Positions 39,446 through 50,210 are shown, counted from the first letter of the stretch. The stretch is 64,000 nt of DNA from Phytophthora colocasiae (GCA_018806915.1 JAGKQI010000088.1:496001-560000); one strand, 5' to 3'. Notes: generated from the sequence alone by a model not told the origin. Made by a program: numbers and translations.

Positions 39446-42400
39446 ATGACGTCGTTCCTGTCGGCCTTACGCGCTGAGTTCTCAGCGCCATCCACCACCA
39501 CTACCTTCGCTAGTAAAAATGCCACACTTTACGCCTCTCCGCAGCTCGTATCTCCCCAGGAAAGCAAAGTTACTGCCAATCAAAGTCGAGTCTTTCGGGA
39601 TCCATTCCTGAATTCTGACCAATTGTGGGAAATCTCACTCCCCACTCACCGACGCGACCTACTGAGGGTCTTGCAAGTTCATCACGATGATCTGCGTGCA
39701 GCCAACGAACGGGAAGCCGCGGCGGGCGCTGTAGGCGCCGTGGTGACCTCCAGACGGAACAAGACCAAGAAGAGCCAGAAACCCAAGGCTATGGAGCCCA
39801 AAAAGAACGTGGCGGAGCTGCTACTGAAGGTCTGTGCTAAACACACAGTAGCTAATAGTGACAGTTGCTTCTTCACGGCTCTGGAGCTGGCAGAATCCGT
39901 CTTGCAAACTGTCCAGTCAAATCCTGGAGATGCAGATACTATTCAGGCTCAACTCTTCGGTCTTGTCGGTGTGGAAGGCATGGACCTCATTGCCTTTGCA
40001 GTACAAAATTTGAAGGATCTCAGTGGTCCTAATGTGACTCCACAGCTGCAGGATGCTCAGAAGATGCTGGAGATGGCTGAAAAATTTGCGGACAACGGAG
40101 GGGCCAGAGCTACGGGCTTCAGTATCCAGACGGAGGCAGAGCAACAGTTTCAACGTCAGCAGAGGAAAGCACAGAGGAGAGCTAATAGACAGAACGAGGC
40201 TGTAGAGGAGGACGTCAACTGGTTAGAAGCAGCAGGGTACGACCCGGAAGTGCTTCGACTACAGAGGGAATTTGCGGAGGAGGAACGGAGATTGCAGTCT
40301 TCGTCACTAGTACAGCGCGAGTTCGGGGCCTTGCAGGGAGGATACGACTCTACTGCTGCGGCTGGGCAGCTGAGCTCGGCCGGGGCGCTTTCTCTTCCTG
40401 CAAGCACCAAGAGGACGCATTACAAGGGTTACGAGCACGTGTTTATCCCTGCTCATGCTAAAAAGGCGCTAGGTAAAGAGGAGAAACTCGTGTCGATCTC
40501 AAGCCTTGAAGACTTTGCCCAGACTGCGTTCCACGGTATCTCGAAGCTGAATCGTTTGCAGTCGAAGCTCTTTGAAGCGGCCTACAATTCCAACCAGAAC
40601 CTGCTGGTCTGCGCCCCCACGGGTGCTGGTAAGACGAATGTAGCAATGCTTACGATCTTGCAGGAGGTCAAGACGCAACTAAATCGTCAGCAGGGTCGGT
40701 CTATCAGCCAGAATATGGCGAATATGAAGATCATCTACGTTGCGCCTATGAAGGCTCTGGCGCAGGAGGTTGTGAACAAGTTTGGCCAGCGACTACAAGC
40801 TCTAAAGCTCAAGGTACGCGAACTGACGGGCGACATGCAGCTGACCAAGAAGGAGATTGAAGAGACTCACGTGATTGTGACAACACCCGAGAAATGGGAC
40901 GTTATCACGCGCAAGTCTGGAACGCAGCAGGCACTTCTGAGCCAGGTGAAGCTCCTGATCATCGATGAAGTACATTTACTCGCAGATGAACGTGGCCCCG
41001 TGATTGAGACTATTGTGGCGCGTACATTGCGCCGTGTGGAGAGTACGCAGAGTATGATCCGTATCGTGGGTTTGTCTGCTACGCTGCCTAACTACGTGGA
41101 TGTGGCGTCCTTCTTGCGTGTATATGTCCCCAGTGGAGGTGCACACCAACAGAATGCGGCTACGAACGGTGGAAAGGGCGGTTTGTTCTTCTTCGACTCG
41201 ACGTATCGACCCGTTCCGCTGGATCAGACTTTCATCGGAGTCAGTACGAACGCCAACTTGAAAGAAGCTCTGGGATTGAGTGCGACGGCATTGACTACTG
41301 TCACTGCAAGTGAGGAAGATCTAGCGAAGGAGAAAAAGATGGCAAACGCTACGATGAGCCGGCAGCGTCAGATCCAGATGATGATGAACAAACTCACACT
41401 AGCGCATTGCCTGAAGCAAGTCCAGCACAATGAACAAGTGATGGTATTTGTCCACTCCCGCAAGGAGACGGCGAACACGATGCACAGCATTGTGGAGCTC
41501 GCACGCGGTAATGAAGAGGAACCTGGCACGTTGGAGGCCTTTTTACCGCCTCCTGAGCTTCAGATGCCCATTAATCTCCAGGAACGCGTTCAGAAAAGCC
41601 GGAACAAGGAACTCAAGGAGCTCCTGGGCTACGGAATGGGCATCCATCACGCTGGTATGTTGCGTAGCGACCGGAACCTGACGGAGCAGCTCTTTGAACT
41701 AGGTTACATCCGCGTGCTATGTTGTACTGCCACCTTAGCTTGGGGCGTGAATTTACCTGCCCACTCGGTGCTTATTAAGGGAACGCAAGTGTACAACGCC
41801 GACAAGGGAGGAATGACGCAGTTAAGTATGCTGGATGTGATGCAGATATTCGGGCGTGCCGGTCGTCCGCAGTACGATACAAGTGGTGATGCGGTGCTGG
41901 TGACCACTCAAGACCAACTTCCTCACTATCTTCGGCTGCTTACAACTGGAATTCCAATGGAATCCGCGCTGATCAAGGCTCTGCCTGATCATTTGAACGC
42001 TGAGATTGTATCCGGTACTGTAAGTAACCTGGAGGAAGCCTGCACATGGCTCAGCTACACGTATCTGTACGTCCGGATGCGAAAGAACCCTCTTGCTTAC
42101 GGTATGAAACTGGACGATGTGAACGAAGACCCCATGCTGATAACGAGACGGAGACAACTCCTGATGGACGCTGCGGAGAAGTTGGCGGCCTGCCGGATGA
42201 TTAAGATTCTGCGCGAGAAAGTTTCATTGAGATCTGACCGAGAAGGCAAGATCGCGTTTGCTGTGACGTCCATGGGGCGTGTAGCCAGCCACTTTTACAT
42301 CCAACATACGTCGATTGAGACGTTCAACGATATCTTGGACAGCCAGAAAGAAACAGAAGACGACGATCTCGCCTGGGAGAAGGTGCTTCTGGTTCTCTGC

Positions 42401-45400
42401 AGTAGCAACGAGTTCGAGCAGTTAAAGTCCCGTGAAGAGGAGATGCCGGAGCTAGAGAAGCTCAAGCGCAGGTTTGCACGCTTCGAGATCTTGGGTGGCG
42501 GCATGGACACGTACACGGGCAAGACGAACATCCTACTGCAGAGTCTTATCGGCCGTGCACGCGTGTCGTCCTTCACCCTCATCTCAGACACGAACTACGT
42601 CGCGCAGAACGGTTCCCGTGTGTGCCGCGCGTTGTTCGAGATCTGTTTGAAGAAAAACAGCGCGCGAAAGGCCGAGAAGTTCCTGCAGCTGGCTAAATGT
42701 ATCGACCAGAAGATGTGGTTCGACCAGAACGCGATGCTGCAGCTCCCTAATGTGCCGCTGGATATCATTGGAGAAGTGGATCGACGTCATATGACTTTGT
42801 ACGACGCTGTTGCCGATCCCGACGCTTTCCAATTGAGTGCCAAGGTGAAGAAATGGGTCCAAAGCGTGCCGTTCATTGACATCGACAACGTTCAGACTCA
42901 GCCTTTCGGCGGGAATATGATCAAGCTCTCGTTTGACCTTTACCCGCTCTTCCCTGAGTGGAAGGAGGGAGTTTTTCAAGGGAAGACGCTGGCTTCGTGG
43001 CTTTGGGTGGAAGACGCAATCACTGGCTACATCTATCATTCCGAGTACTTTGTGCTTCACCAGAGTCGCTTTATGGGCTGGAAAGCTGGGACGCAGACGC
43101 TCGAGATGGAGTGCTATCTACCGGTATTCGTCTCTTCAACACAGACGGAAGCTAACTATGTGATCCGTATCCTGTCTGACCGCTTCGTTGGCATCGAGTC
43201 TTTCTACGAAGTGAACTTTAAGCCAAGCCAAGACCTAATCGAGAAGAAAGAGATGTATACGAAACTCCTTCGACTGCATCCCCAGCCACTTCAATCTCTC
43301 GACGACCCGGTCTACCAGGCGCTGTACGTGGGCAAATTCCAGCACTTCAACCCGATCCAGACGCAGACGTTCCACCAGCTATACCATCAGGACGGAAACG
43401 TGCTGCTCTGTGCCCCTACTGGCAGCGGGAAGACTGTTTGTGCTGAATTAGCGATGCTTCGGGTGTGGAAGCAGAAGAAGAAGAACGAATCGCTGATCGT
43501 TTACATTGCGCCAATGAAAGCTCTCGCTCGGGAGAAGGTGGCGGAGTGGAAGAATCGCTTTGAGAACAATCCACAGCTACGTAAGAAGGTGGTGGAAGTC
43601 ACCGGTGACACGTTGGTCAACGTGGACTTCATCCTGAACAAGGCCGACATCGTCGTCACCACGCCGGAGAAGTGGGATTTATTAACGAGAAGCGCCACAG
43701 TTGGGCGAGCTCTGATGGCTCAAATGGCGCTTGTAGTCGTGGATGAAGTTCATCTGGTAGGCGAAGCACCTCGTGGTGCCGTTTTAGAGGTGCTTCTCAG
43801 TCGACTTCGACGATTCAAGCGCTCAGAGACCGCAATTCGGGTTGTTGGGCTGTCCACAGCTCTTGCTAACGCTGACGACGTCGGTCGATGGCTGGGAGGA
43901 ATCACTTCCAGTCACGCGAACAGCCCAGAGGGTGGCCAGGTCTACAACTTCCGAGCCTCCGTGCGTCCTGTACCGATGGATGTGCACATCCAGGGCTTCC
44001 CGGAACGTCACTATGTGGCTCGAATGTCTGCTATGAACAAGCCAACGTTCATGGCAATTAAGACCCACTCTCCAGACAAGCCAGTGCTTATTTTCGTGTC
44101 TTCGAAGGCCCAGACGAAGCTGACAGCCCTGGACTTGATCCAGCTTTGTGTAGCCTCGGACGAAGGAGGCGACGGCAGCAAGCGCTTCTTGAAGATGGAC
44201 GAAGCGGTTATGGACTCGATCTGCCAGTCCAACCAGATCGTAGATGAAACGTTGAAGCACACGCTCTCTTTCGGCATTGGTCTTCACCACGCTGGATTGG
44301 CGCGCCGCGACCGTGAGCTGGTAGAGAAGCTGTACAAGGACCGTCTTATCCAGGTGGTGATCTCCACGTCGACGTTGGCGTGGGGAGTGAATCTCCCGGC
44401 GCATTTGGTGGTGGTCAAGGGCACCGAGTTCTTCCAGAATGGACGCTACCGGTCATATCCTTTGAGCGACTTGTTGCAGATGATCGGCCGAGCTGGGCGC
44501 CCGCTTCTGGATGACAAGGGCATCGCCTGTGTACTAGTGGAAGAAAGCAAGAAGAACATGACACAGCGCTTCCTGTACGAGCCTTTGGCTGTGGAGTCTT
44601 GCCTGGGAGGTAACGCCGCCCCTCACATCCTGGCGAACCACCTCAACGCTGAAATTGCAGCTGGACTCGTCCGCTCTACCAAGGATGTGATGGATTATCT
44701 GAGCTGGAGTCTGCTGTTCCAGTGTGTACTTAAGAACCCGAGCTTCTATGGGATCGGAGCGGAAGAGGAGAAGCCCAGCAAAAAGGGAAAGAAGTCTAAT
44801 AAGCAGGATGAGTTGGAGACGTTTTTCCAGAGCTTGATCTCGACGACTATGGACCTGCTTGAAACAAACCAGTGCATCACGTCCCAGACAGGATCTTTTG
44901 AGCCAACCTTCACTGGCAAGCTGGCTGCCTCTCTCTACGTGGATGTACGCTCGGTCTCCAACATGCTGACAGCTTTCAAGGCTGCTTCGCACGATAAGGA
45001 TGTTGATAGCACGTTGCTGTTGCTTTGTGCGATCTGTGAGTCGAGTGTGGAACTGCGCGACATCCCGTTACGCCACAACGAGATCATGAGCAACCTTGTC
45101 GTAGATCTGTGCGCGAAGGTCAAGTATTCACCCTTGAAGCACTTGTTTGCTGGTGCTCCGAAGCGGCAGAAGGCGTTGCTGGAGACCCACGGGAGTGAGG
45201 TAAAGGCGCTTCTCGTCCTCCAAATGCACCTGATGGGAATGAGGCTTCCGTCCAGTGACTTTGTCAACGATCTACGAACAGTTCTCGACCATTTGCCACG
45301 TCTCCTGGGTGCTGCGATCGACTTGTGTGCATCCTTGAAGCTCACGAAGTTAGTGTTCGCTGGCATTCGTCTTTCGCAAGCCGTTGTTCAAGGCCAGTGG

Positions 45401-45940
45401 CCTACTGATTCTAGCACTGATTCAAGTGAAGTACTGGCGAAGCTGCCTCATGCGACTCCGGCGGTTGTGAGGCTTTTGAAAGAACAGTTCCAGGTCTCAA
45501 GCATCCCTGAACTACAGACCATTTTACGGACGAAGGACAAGCGGTCGCAAGTTATCGAGCGTCTGAAAACTCTGCATACGCAACGTGGTGGTTTGCCAAG
45601 GCATATGGTCGACGAGTTTATTCGTGTGGCGGAGGGAGTTCGTGTGGATGTTCAAGTGAAGCAGAACCAGGTGGACGTGGTGTTGACAAGTTTGATTGAG
45701 AGAGGAGGAAAGAGTCCGGTCTTCACATCGAGACTGCAGAAGCCCAAACCGTACGGCTTCTACGTGCTCTTGACGTCCAAGAAGGGAGAAGAAGAAGAAT
45801 TGGTACAGGTGAAGCACGTGGCGTGGCGACAGAAGGTCAAAGTGTCGCTGTCGTGGCCAACTACCGACGCTCAGTACGAGGTGCACGTTTTGTCAGATGC
45901 AGTGGCAGGCCTGGACAGCTCACACCCCGTCAAAATGTAA
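39446..45940 (+). CDS. ASCC3: ASCC3/Slh1-type Ski2-like double-cassette RNA helicase
   Basis: A 2164-residue intronless protein with two tandem Ski2-like helicase cassettes, each followed by a Sec63-type region. Cassette 1 has Walker A APTGAGKT at about 389-396, DEVH near 507, GLSATLP and QIFGRAGRP. Cassette 2 has APTGSGKT near 1323, DEVH near 1432, GLSTALA and QMIGRAGRP. This architecture occurs only in ASCC3/Slh1 and the splicing helicase Brr2. The shorter N-terminus and the VVQGQWPTDSS block near the end favour ASCC3, which splits collided ribosomes and acts with an AlkB-linked repair complex in other eukaryotes. The second cassette reads S-T-A where the first has S-A-T. The ATG at 39446 is preferred over the GTG six bases upstream. 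It is convergent with the CTL gene 40 bp away. Confidence 0.88.
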   Translation: MTSFLSALRAEFSAPSTTTTFASKNATLYASPQLVSPQESKVTANQSRVFRDPFLNSDQLWEISLPTHRRDLLRVLQVHHDDLRAANEREAAAGAVGAVVTSRRNKTKKSQKPKAMEPKKNVAELLLKVCAKHTVANSDSCFFTALELAESVLQTVQSNPGDADTIQAQLFGLVGVEGMDLIAFAVQNLKDLSGPNVTPQLQDAQKMLEMAEKFADNGGARATGFSIQTEAEQQFQRQQRKAQRRANRQNEAVEEDVNWLEAAGYDPEVLRLQREFAEEERRLQSSSLVQREFGALQGGYDSTAAAGQLSSAGALSLPASTKRTHYKGYEHVFIPAHAKKALGKEEKLVSISSLEDFAQTAFHGISKLNRLQSKLFEAAYNSNQNLLVCAPTGAGKTNVAMLTILQEVKTQLNRQQGRSISQNMANMKIIYVAPMKALAQEVVNKFGQRLQALKLKVRELTGDMQLTKKEIEETHVIVTTPEKWDVITRKSGTQQALLSQVKLLIIDEVHLLADERGPVIETIVARTLRRVESTQSMIRIVGLSATLPNYVDVASFLRVYVPSGGAHQQNAATNGGKGGLFFFDSTYRPVPLDQTFIGVSTNANLKEALGLSATALTTVTASEEDLAKEKKMANATMSRQRQIQMMMNKLTLAHCLKQVQHNEQVMVFVHSRKETANTMHSIVELARGNEEEPGTLEAFLPPPELQMPINLQERVQKSRNKELKELLGYGMGIHHAGMLRSDRNLTEQLFELGYIRVLCCTATLAWGVNLPAHSVLIKGTQVYNADKGGMTQLSMLDVMQIFGRAGRPQYDTSGDAVLVTTQDQLPHYLRLLTTGIPMESALIKALPDHLNAEIVSGTVSNLEEACTWLSYTYLYVRMRKNPLAYGMKLDDVNEDPMLITRRRQLLMDAAEKLAACRMIKILREKVSLRSDREGKIAFAVTSMGRVASHFYIQHTSIETFNDILDSQKETEDDDLAWEKVLLVLCSSNEFEQLKSREEEMPELEKLKRRFARFEILGGGMDTYTGKTNILLQSLIGRARVSSFTLISDTNYVAQNGSRVCRALFEICLKKNSARKAEKFLQLAKCIDQKMWFDQNAMLQLPNVPLDIIGEVDRRHMTLYDAVADPDAFQLSAKVKKWVQSVPFIDIDNVQTQPFGGNMIKLSFDLYPLFPEWKEGVFQGKTLASWLWVEDAITGYIYHSEYFVLHQSRFMGWKAGTQTLEMECYLPVFVSSTQTEANYVIRILSDRFVGIESFYEVNFKPSQDLIEKKEMYTKLLRLHPQPLQSLDDPVYQALYVGKFQHFNPIQTQTFHQLYHQDGNVLLCAPTGSGKTVCAELAMLRVWKQKKKNESLIVYIAPMKALAREKVAEWKNRFENNPQLRKKVVEVTGDTLVNVDFILNKADIVVTTPEKWDLLTRSATVGRALMAQMALVVVDEVHLVGEAPRGAVLEVLLSRLRRFKRSETAIRVVGLSTALANADDVGRWLGGITSSHANSPEGGQVYNFRASVRPVPMDVHIQGFPERHYVARMSAMNKPTFMAIKTHSPDKPVLIFVSSKAQTKLTALDLIQLCVASDEGGDGSKRFLKMDEAVMDSICQSNQIVDETLKHTLSFGIGLHHAGLARRDRELVEKLYKDRLIQVVISTSTLAWGVNLPAHLVVVKGTEFFQNGRYRSYPLSDLLQMIGRAGRPLLDDKGIACVLVEESKKNMTQRFLYEPLAVESCLGGNAAPHILANHLNAEIAAGLVRSTKDVMDYLSWSLLFQCVLKNPSFYGIGAEEEKPSKKGKKSNKQDELETFFQSLISTTMDLLETNQCITSQTGSFEPTFTGKLAASLYVDVRSVSNMLTAFKAASHDKDVDSTLLLLCAICESSVELRDIPLRHNEIMSNLVVDLCAKVKYSPLKHLFAGAPKRQKALLETHGSEVKALLVLQMHLMGMRLPSSDFVNDLRTVLDHLPRLLGAAIDLCASLKLTKLVFAGIRLSQAVVQGQWPTDSSTDSSEVLAKLPHATPAVVRLLKEQFQVSSIPELQTILRTKDKRSQVIERLKTLHTQRGGLPRHMVDEFIRVAEGVRVDVQVKQNQVDVVLTSLIERGGKSPVFTSRLQKPKPYGFYVLLTSKKGEEEELVQVKHVAWRQKVKVSLSWPTTDAQYEVHVLSDAVAGLDSSHPVKM

Positions 45941-45980
45941 GGAACTATTAAATTGCTAGGGATATCTTGTGTTGTGCTGG

Positions 45981-48413
45981 TTATTTGGTCTTGGTCATGG
46001 GCACAGTGTGCGGCTGGAAGACGGGCGGAGCTGTGGCGGGTACGGCATTGGACGCACTTTGAGACTGGTAGACACTGAAGGCGTTGTGCTTGGCCGGTCC
46101 CTCGATAAACGCCACCAGCTCGTCGCTCATGTAGTACTGCTCGGAGGTCTTGTTGACGTTGCAGTCTTCGCAGAAGCAGAGCAGGATCGTATCGATACCT
46201 GTGCCGTAAACGTCCAAGAAGAAGGAGGCTGTGGCGTAGCTCAAGACACCAGTCAACAGCATGGGGAAGATCGGACTGCTGACACTGGAAAGATCTCCCA
46301 TGAAGAAGCTCGGGGTATGACTTGGCGGGTACCGGATGAAGACGAACATGAAGAGCATACAGAAGCCGGTGATGAAGATCTTGCCTAGAACCATCAAGAA
46401 GCGAGCGATGATACTCACAGTGGCCACTCGCGCGGCGTTGGCCAGCAGCAACGAGAAGGAATCTTTCATGGACGGACAGAAACTTTTTCCTTTCATCGCC
46501 ATGATGATGAAAGCGTTATTGTTGAGGAACTTGAGGCACTTCTCAAAGCACCAGAGCAAACACTTAAAGCACATCATGGCCACCCGCACGACAGCGTTAC
46601 CTTGTTTGGCTGAGCGCATTTTCTGGTCCACGTACTCGAGCGTAATGCGTGCGAACTGGAGGATAGCGATGATGAGGCTGCCAAACGCCACCGAGCCGAA
46701 GTGATAACGAACAGTGCGCCACATGGATCGAAGAACGGGACGTGCAGGTACCTGCCGCTTATCCAACGTCCAGTAGTATTCACAGAAGGCGCCAGCGATC
46801 GTCGCGTACGCTGCAGCCTGGATGAATTGACTCGTCCACAAGAGTCCGAAGAGGTGGTAAATCATCAAGTTGTGCATCGCGTCGTTGTCCTGCATCTGGA
46901 CAGGAACGACAGAGCCCACGTCGGCTCCTGTGGCTGTGGACGTCGAGTTGGCTACGTCCGCGAGTGAGATGTTGCCAGACGTCGCGATGAATGCAGCAGC
47001 TACCAACCAGTACGCCACCAAACCAACAGCGAAGAGAGTTGGTATGATAGGGTAGAGCACCAGCATAGGCATGGACTGCAACGCCTTGGAAGCTTCCCGT
47101 ATGATGCCGATGGCGATACGGATCCGACCGCACATGAAGATCAGCAGGATGAATAGCGCAATGTCCACTGCAGTGAGGACGTAGCACGCGATAGCCCAGT
47201 AGTGAGCCTGGTCCTCAGCAGCACTGATTCCCGCAGACGCGATGTACGTGGTGGTTGCAGCCGTCAGAGCCTCAGCATTCTCAGTCGACATTCCCATCCC
47301 GTCCAACGTACTCTGCATGCTGGTGCTGTTGATTAAATTACCTTCATACGCACAGAAGACGGTAACGACGATCTGCATCGCCACTACGAAGACGATGACA
47401 AGCCAGACAAAGAGACCGGCACAGAAGCGCAGCATGACGAGCCAGAAAAGCCCGAGAATCAGAGCGAATAGCCCACCGCAGATCAATATGGGCAACGCCG
47501 CCTTCTGCAGGTCTCCAAGCCAACGAGCCACCATGTGCCACTTGCGACTCAGCGTCTTAGTAATTGGATCATCAGTCGCGGCTCCAATCTGCCGTTCCTC
47601 CTTAGTCGTCTCCAAGCTCGTGCAGTTCGGTCGCAGACTGGTGATCATCTTGGCGCAAGTCGTGCTGCCACAGTCTCGGAATGGGTTCGTGGTTTCATTA
47701 GTACCACAAGTTAACGGCTTACCGGGATGGTACGCGGCTTCCTCGCTGGCTGTGCAGTCGTCGATACATCGAGCTGTCTGGGTGGTCGTGATTTCCGTGA
47801 GCTCGACACAGCGGTACAGCACGTTGCTCGAGTTGGTGATGAGTTTCCAAGGTGAACCGGCCCTGACGTACTCCATACTGGCGCCGGCACTCACAGCGTC
47901 TTCGTTCACTGGAAGTGCGTACATCTCATAGTCCAGATACGCGTGAACGTACAGATCTTTGCCGTTCGGCGCGTCGGTGAGCAACGGACAGGACTTCACG
48001 CACACTCCGAAGAGCTTTTTGAGCGTTGAGGTCTTCATAAGCTGCTTGGAGTCAGTGATACCCAAAGTCAGGAGGTCTTCCGACAGTCGCGGGTAAATCA
48101 TGTACTTGTAGTCGGTGAAGTCATAGGCTGGTACTCTGTCGGTCTTGTCCGCTTGAGCACCGCACGTCCTTCCCATCCAGTCTGTCCCGTAGATGAGTCG
48201 CTGTGGTTTGCCGTGTTTGTATCCAACTCCAGCGATGATGATCATTCCGATCCAGAAGACGACAAAGAGCAACAGACATAGGATGTCGGTGCAACCGCGG
48301 TCATTCGGTTTGAATGGGTTATTGCCGACTACTTGGCCTGAAGGCTGAGAAGCTTGACGTGTTTCATCCGGAGCTTCATCCGCTTCTTTCGGTTGGCTTC
48401 CGCGGTTCCCCAT
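45981..48413 (-). CDS. Choline transporter-like protein (SLC44/CTL family)
   Basis: An 810-residue polytopic membrane protein. The N-terminus is a hydrophilic ~40-residue tail followed by the family-typical RGCTDILCLLLF first helix. A large Cys-containing extracellular loop follows (about residues 70-300), then roughly nine more hydrophobic segments, and the C-terminal family region with SLLLANAARVA, and TGVLSYATASFFLDVYGTG followed by DTILLCFCED. Known CTL proteins transport choline and related substrates at the plasma membrane or mitochondria; substrate here is inferred. Intronless. The start codon lies 236 bp from the divergent Josephin gene and the stop about 40 bp from the helicase stop. 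Confidence 0.9.
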   Translation of the reverse strand: MGNRGSQPKEADEAPDETRQASQPSGQVVGNNPFKPNDRGCTDILCLLLFVVFWIGMIIIAGVGYKHGKPQRLIYGTDWMGRTCGAQADKTDRVPAYDFTDYKYMIYPRLSEDLLTLGITDSKQLMKTSTLKKLFGVCVKSCPLLTDAPNGKDLYVHAYLDYEMYALPVNEDAVSAGASMEYVRAGSPWKLITNSSNVLYRCVELTEITTTQTARCIDDCTASEEAAYHPGKPLTCGTNETTNPFRDCGSTTCAKMITSLRPNCTSLETTKEERQIGAATDDPITKTLSRKWHMVARWLGDLQKAALPILICGGLFALILGLFWLVMLRFCAGLFVWLVIVFVVAMQIVVTVFCAYEGNLINSTSMQSTLDGMGMSTENAEALTAATTTYIASAGISAAEDQAHYWAIACYVLTAVDIALFILLIFMCGRIRIAIGIIREASKALQSMPMLVLYPIIPTLFAVGLVAYWLVAAAFIATSGNISLADVANSTSTATGADVGSVVPVQMQDNDAMHNLMIYHLFGLLWTSQFIQAAAYATIAGAFCEYYWTLDKRQVPARPVLRSMWRTVRYHFGSVAFGSLIIAILQFARITLEYVDQKMRSAKQGNAVVRVAMMCFKCLLWCFEKCLKFLNNNAFIIMAMKGKSFCPSMKDSFSLLLANAARVATVSIIARFLMVLGKIFITGFCMLFMFVFIRYPPSHTPSFFMGDLSSVSSPIFPMLLTGVLSYATASFFLDVYGTGIDTILLCFCEDCNVNKTSEQYYMSDELVAFIEGPAKHNAFSVYQSQSASNAVPATAPPVFQPHTVPMTKTK

Positions 48414-48612
48414 ATTGGGAAGTTTTTTTACTTTTCTACTCGACTTCGGTGGTTTGCAGTGAAAGGGACAATGTCACCATTGCCAATGCGATATCAACTA
48501 TGCATGAGCGCAGGAAACCACTTAGCATCTTCGCATAGACTTTTGGATGGTTTCGAAACCAAGTTGAAGTGGTTTAGCAAGCTAAATCGCTATGTTTTAG
48601 AGTAATTCGTCC

Positions 48613-48628
48613 TCATTTTTTTTTTCAA
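48613..48628 (+). promoter_or_regulatory. Initiator-like element of Josephin gene
   Basis: TCATTTTTTTTTTCAAAA fits an oomycete initiator and lies about 30 nt before the ATG at 48650. Confidence 0.45.
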
Positions 48629-48649
48629 AACTTTTTTTTATTGATAAAA

Positions 48650-49387
48650 ATGACCGAGTCGGAGCTATATCATGAGCGTCAGACACTCTACCGCTGTGGT
48701 CTCCACGCACTCAACAACGTGCTACAAGGTAGAACAAGTTGCTGCAAACTACAGTGGGAACGATAACTAATCAGTTGGGTGCTGTAATTCCAGGCCCTGT
48801 GTTCACTAAAACGTCGCTTGATGACGCGTGTTCGGACTTGGCAGCCATGACCAACCCAGAGACCAGTAGTGGTCTGATGGATTGGGCCTGGAACCCACAC
48901 AAATCCCCGTTGGGTCTGGGGAATTACGACATCAATGCATTAACTTTCGCCCTACAGCAAAAAGGTGGGATTGCTTAGTTTTTTGTTTAGTTTTGTGCTC
49001 ATTTTGTTGATAGGTTATGTGATGCAGTGGTTGGACAAGCGTCTGCCAGTAGATGAGAAGCTGGTGAAGATGGATGAAGCTGAGGGAGTTCTGTGCAATG
49101 TGGTGGTGACCACACTGTTGAGTAGTCTGTGGATGCAGAGACACTGGTTTGCGGTCCGGAAGATTCGTGGAGTTTGCTACAATTTGGACTCGAAGCTGGC
49201 AGCTCCGGTGGTAAGTTGTACTGGATGTTTGTTATTTTGTAGAGGTTATGACGAGCTGTTTCTATGGTGGGGGTGACAGCCTTTTGCCAGTGATCGGAAG
49301 TGCTATCAGTTCTTGCAAGAGTTGGTGAATACGGGCGAGTGCGAGCTGTTCCTTATTGCTAAAGAAGAAAAGAAAAAGTCATCGTGA
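48650..49387 (+). CDS. Josephin-domain deubiquitinase, four exons
   Basis: Assembled by joining exons 48650-48728, 48794-48964, 49014-49210 and 49280-49387. The introns are 65, 49 and 69 nt, all GT-AG, with phases 1, 1 and 0. The result is about 184 residues. The N-terminus YHERQTLYRCGLHALNNVLQ carries the catalytic Cys of the Josephin family (ataxin-3 and Josephin-1/2); QRHWFAV supplies the catalytic His and YNLDSKL the Asn of the catalytic triad. No ubiquitin-interacting motif follows, so it is closer to Josephin-1/2 than to ataxin-3. Such enzymes are cysteine proteases that remove ubiquitin. It ends in a Lys-rich KEEKKKSS tail. It is divergent from the CTL gene. The exon 4 acceptor (GACAG) was chosen because it alone keeps the frame and restores the CELFLIAK strand. 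Confidence 0.85.
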
Positions 49388-49398
49388 CTCAATCCCGA

Positions 49399-49424
49399 TG
49401 TATTGTACTTCGAAGTACAATACA
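49399..49424. terminator. Perfect 26-bp palindrome after Josephin stop
   Basis: 13-bp arms with no loop base, starting 12 nt after the stop codon. It could fold in the 3' UTR or act as a 3'-end or protein-binding signal; a role in termination is only inferred from position. Confidence 0.35.
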
Positions 49425-50062
49425 AGTCCATGTTTATCTCTTAAAAACCAGGGATATGGATAATATAAACTTCTGGTTGAAAATGTACAAGATTCAGACT
49501 TGGTGGCAAGGTCTTCTCTGTGTTGGAAATCATAGCGCTATGTGAATAGATGGACTGCAAAGCTGCGTAAGGTAATTCCTTACTAACCGAGACAGCTTCA
49601 CTACAAGATATACTACACTTCACAATACGAAGCTGTAGAACCTGTTAACGGTAGGGAATGTTCCACCCGAGGTAAATAAAAGAGTTCATGTACCGACTTC
49701 CTTTGTTTATTACCGGCGATATAACTATAACTGACATGACCGCCGCTTTGCGTGCCATCAGAATTAAATTGAAGCCATGCCTCGCAAGCGCCAAGATTCT
49801 CGGCGGGCGAGAAGCTGAAAATGCTATCTGCCTGGGTGACATGTGGTGATACCAATGCTGTTATTGCCACATTCTTCCCAGGACTGAATTCGTTTGCCCA
49901 CGAGCAGCGACGCAAATTTCTCTACCAGTGGCGGAAGGTAAAGGAACTCAATAAATAAAATGCTTCAAGTGAAAATCAATTTCACTCAAAGAGATCCAAA
50001 CTTGAAAAACATTGAGGCCATGCCGTTTACGGATGTATCGTGCATCGTTTGCCGTAGCCATT
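49425..50062. other. Intergenic region, no gene recognised
   Basis: A ~100-residue minus-strand open frame (49613-49915) exists, but it shows no family motif, signal peptide or promoter context. Confidence 0.4.
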
Positions 50063-50210
50063 GGGGTGTTCACACCGGTAAATTGCTTTTCAGTAACTGG
50101 AAAAACTTTCCCGCTCTGTCCCACTCTCTGATCTGGAGATCTTCTTGTTGCATTCGCACCAGTTAGCCTTCAGTAGGCCCCCTTCGAGCTCTCCGATAGG
50201 ACAAAGAAAG

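Noticed and set aside
39446..45940. Alternative identity as splicing helicase Brr2
   Set aside because: The double cassette fits both, but the short N-terminus and C-terminal VVQGQWPTDSS-type block favour ASCC3/Slh1; a tree would settle it.
49613..49915. Hypothetical 100-residue minus-strand protein
   Set aside because: No start context, motif or neighbour support; could be chance.
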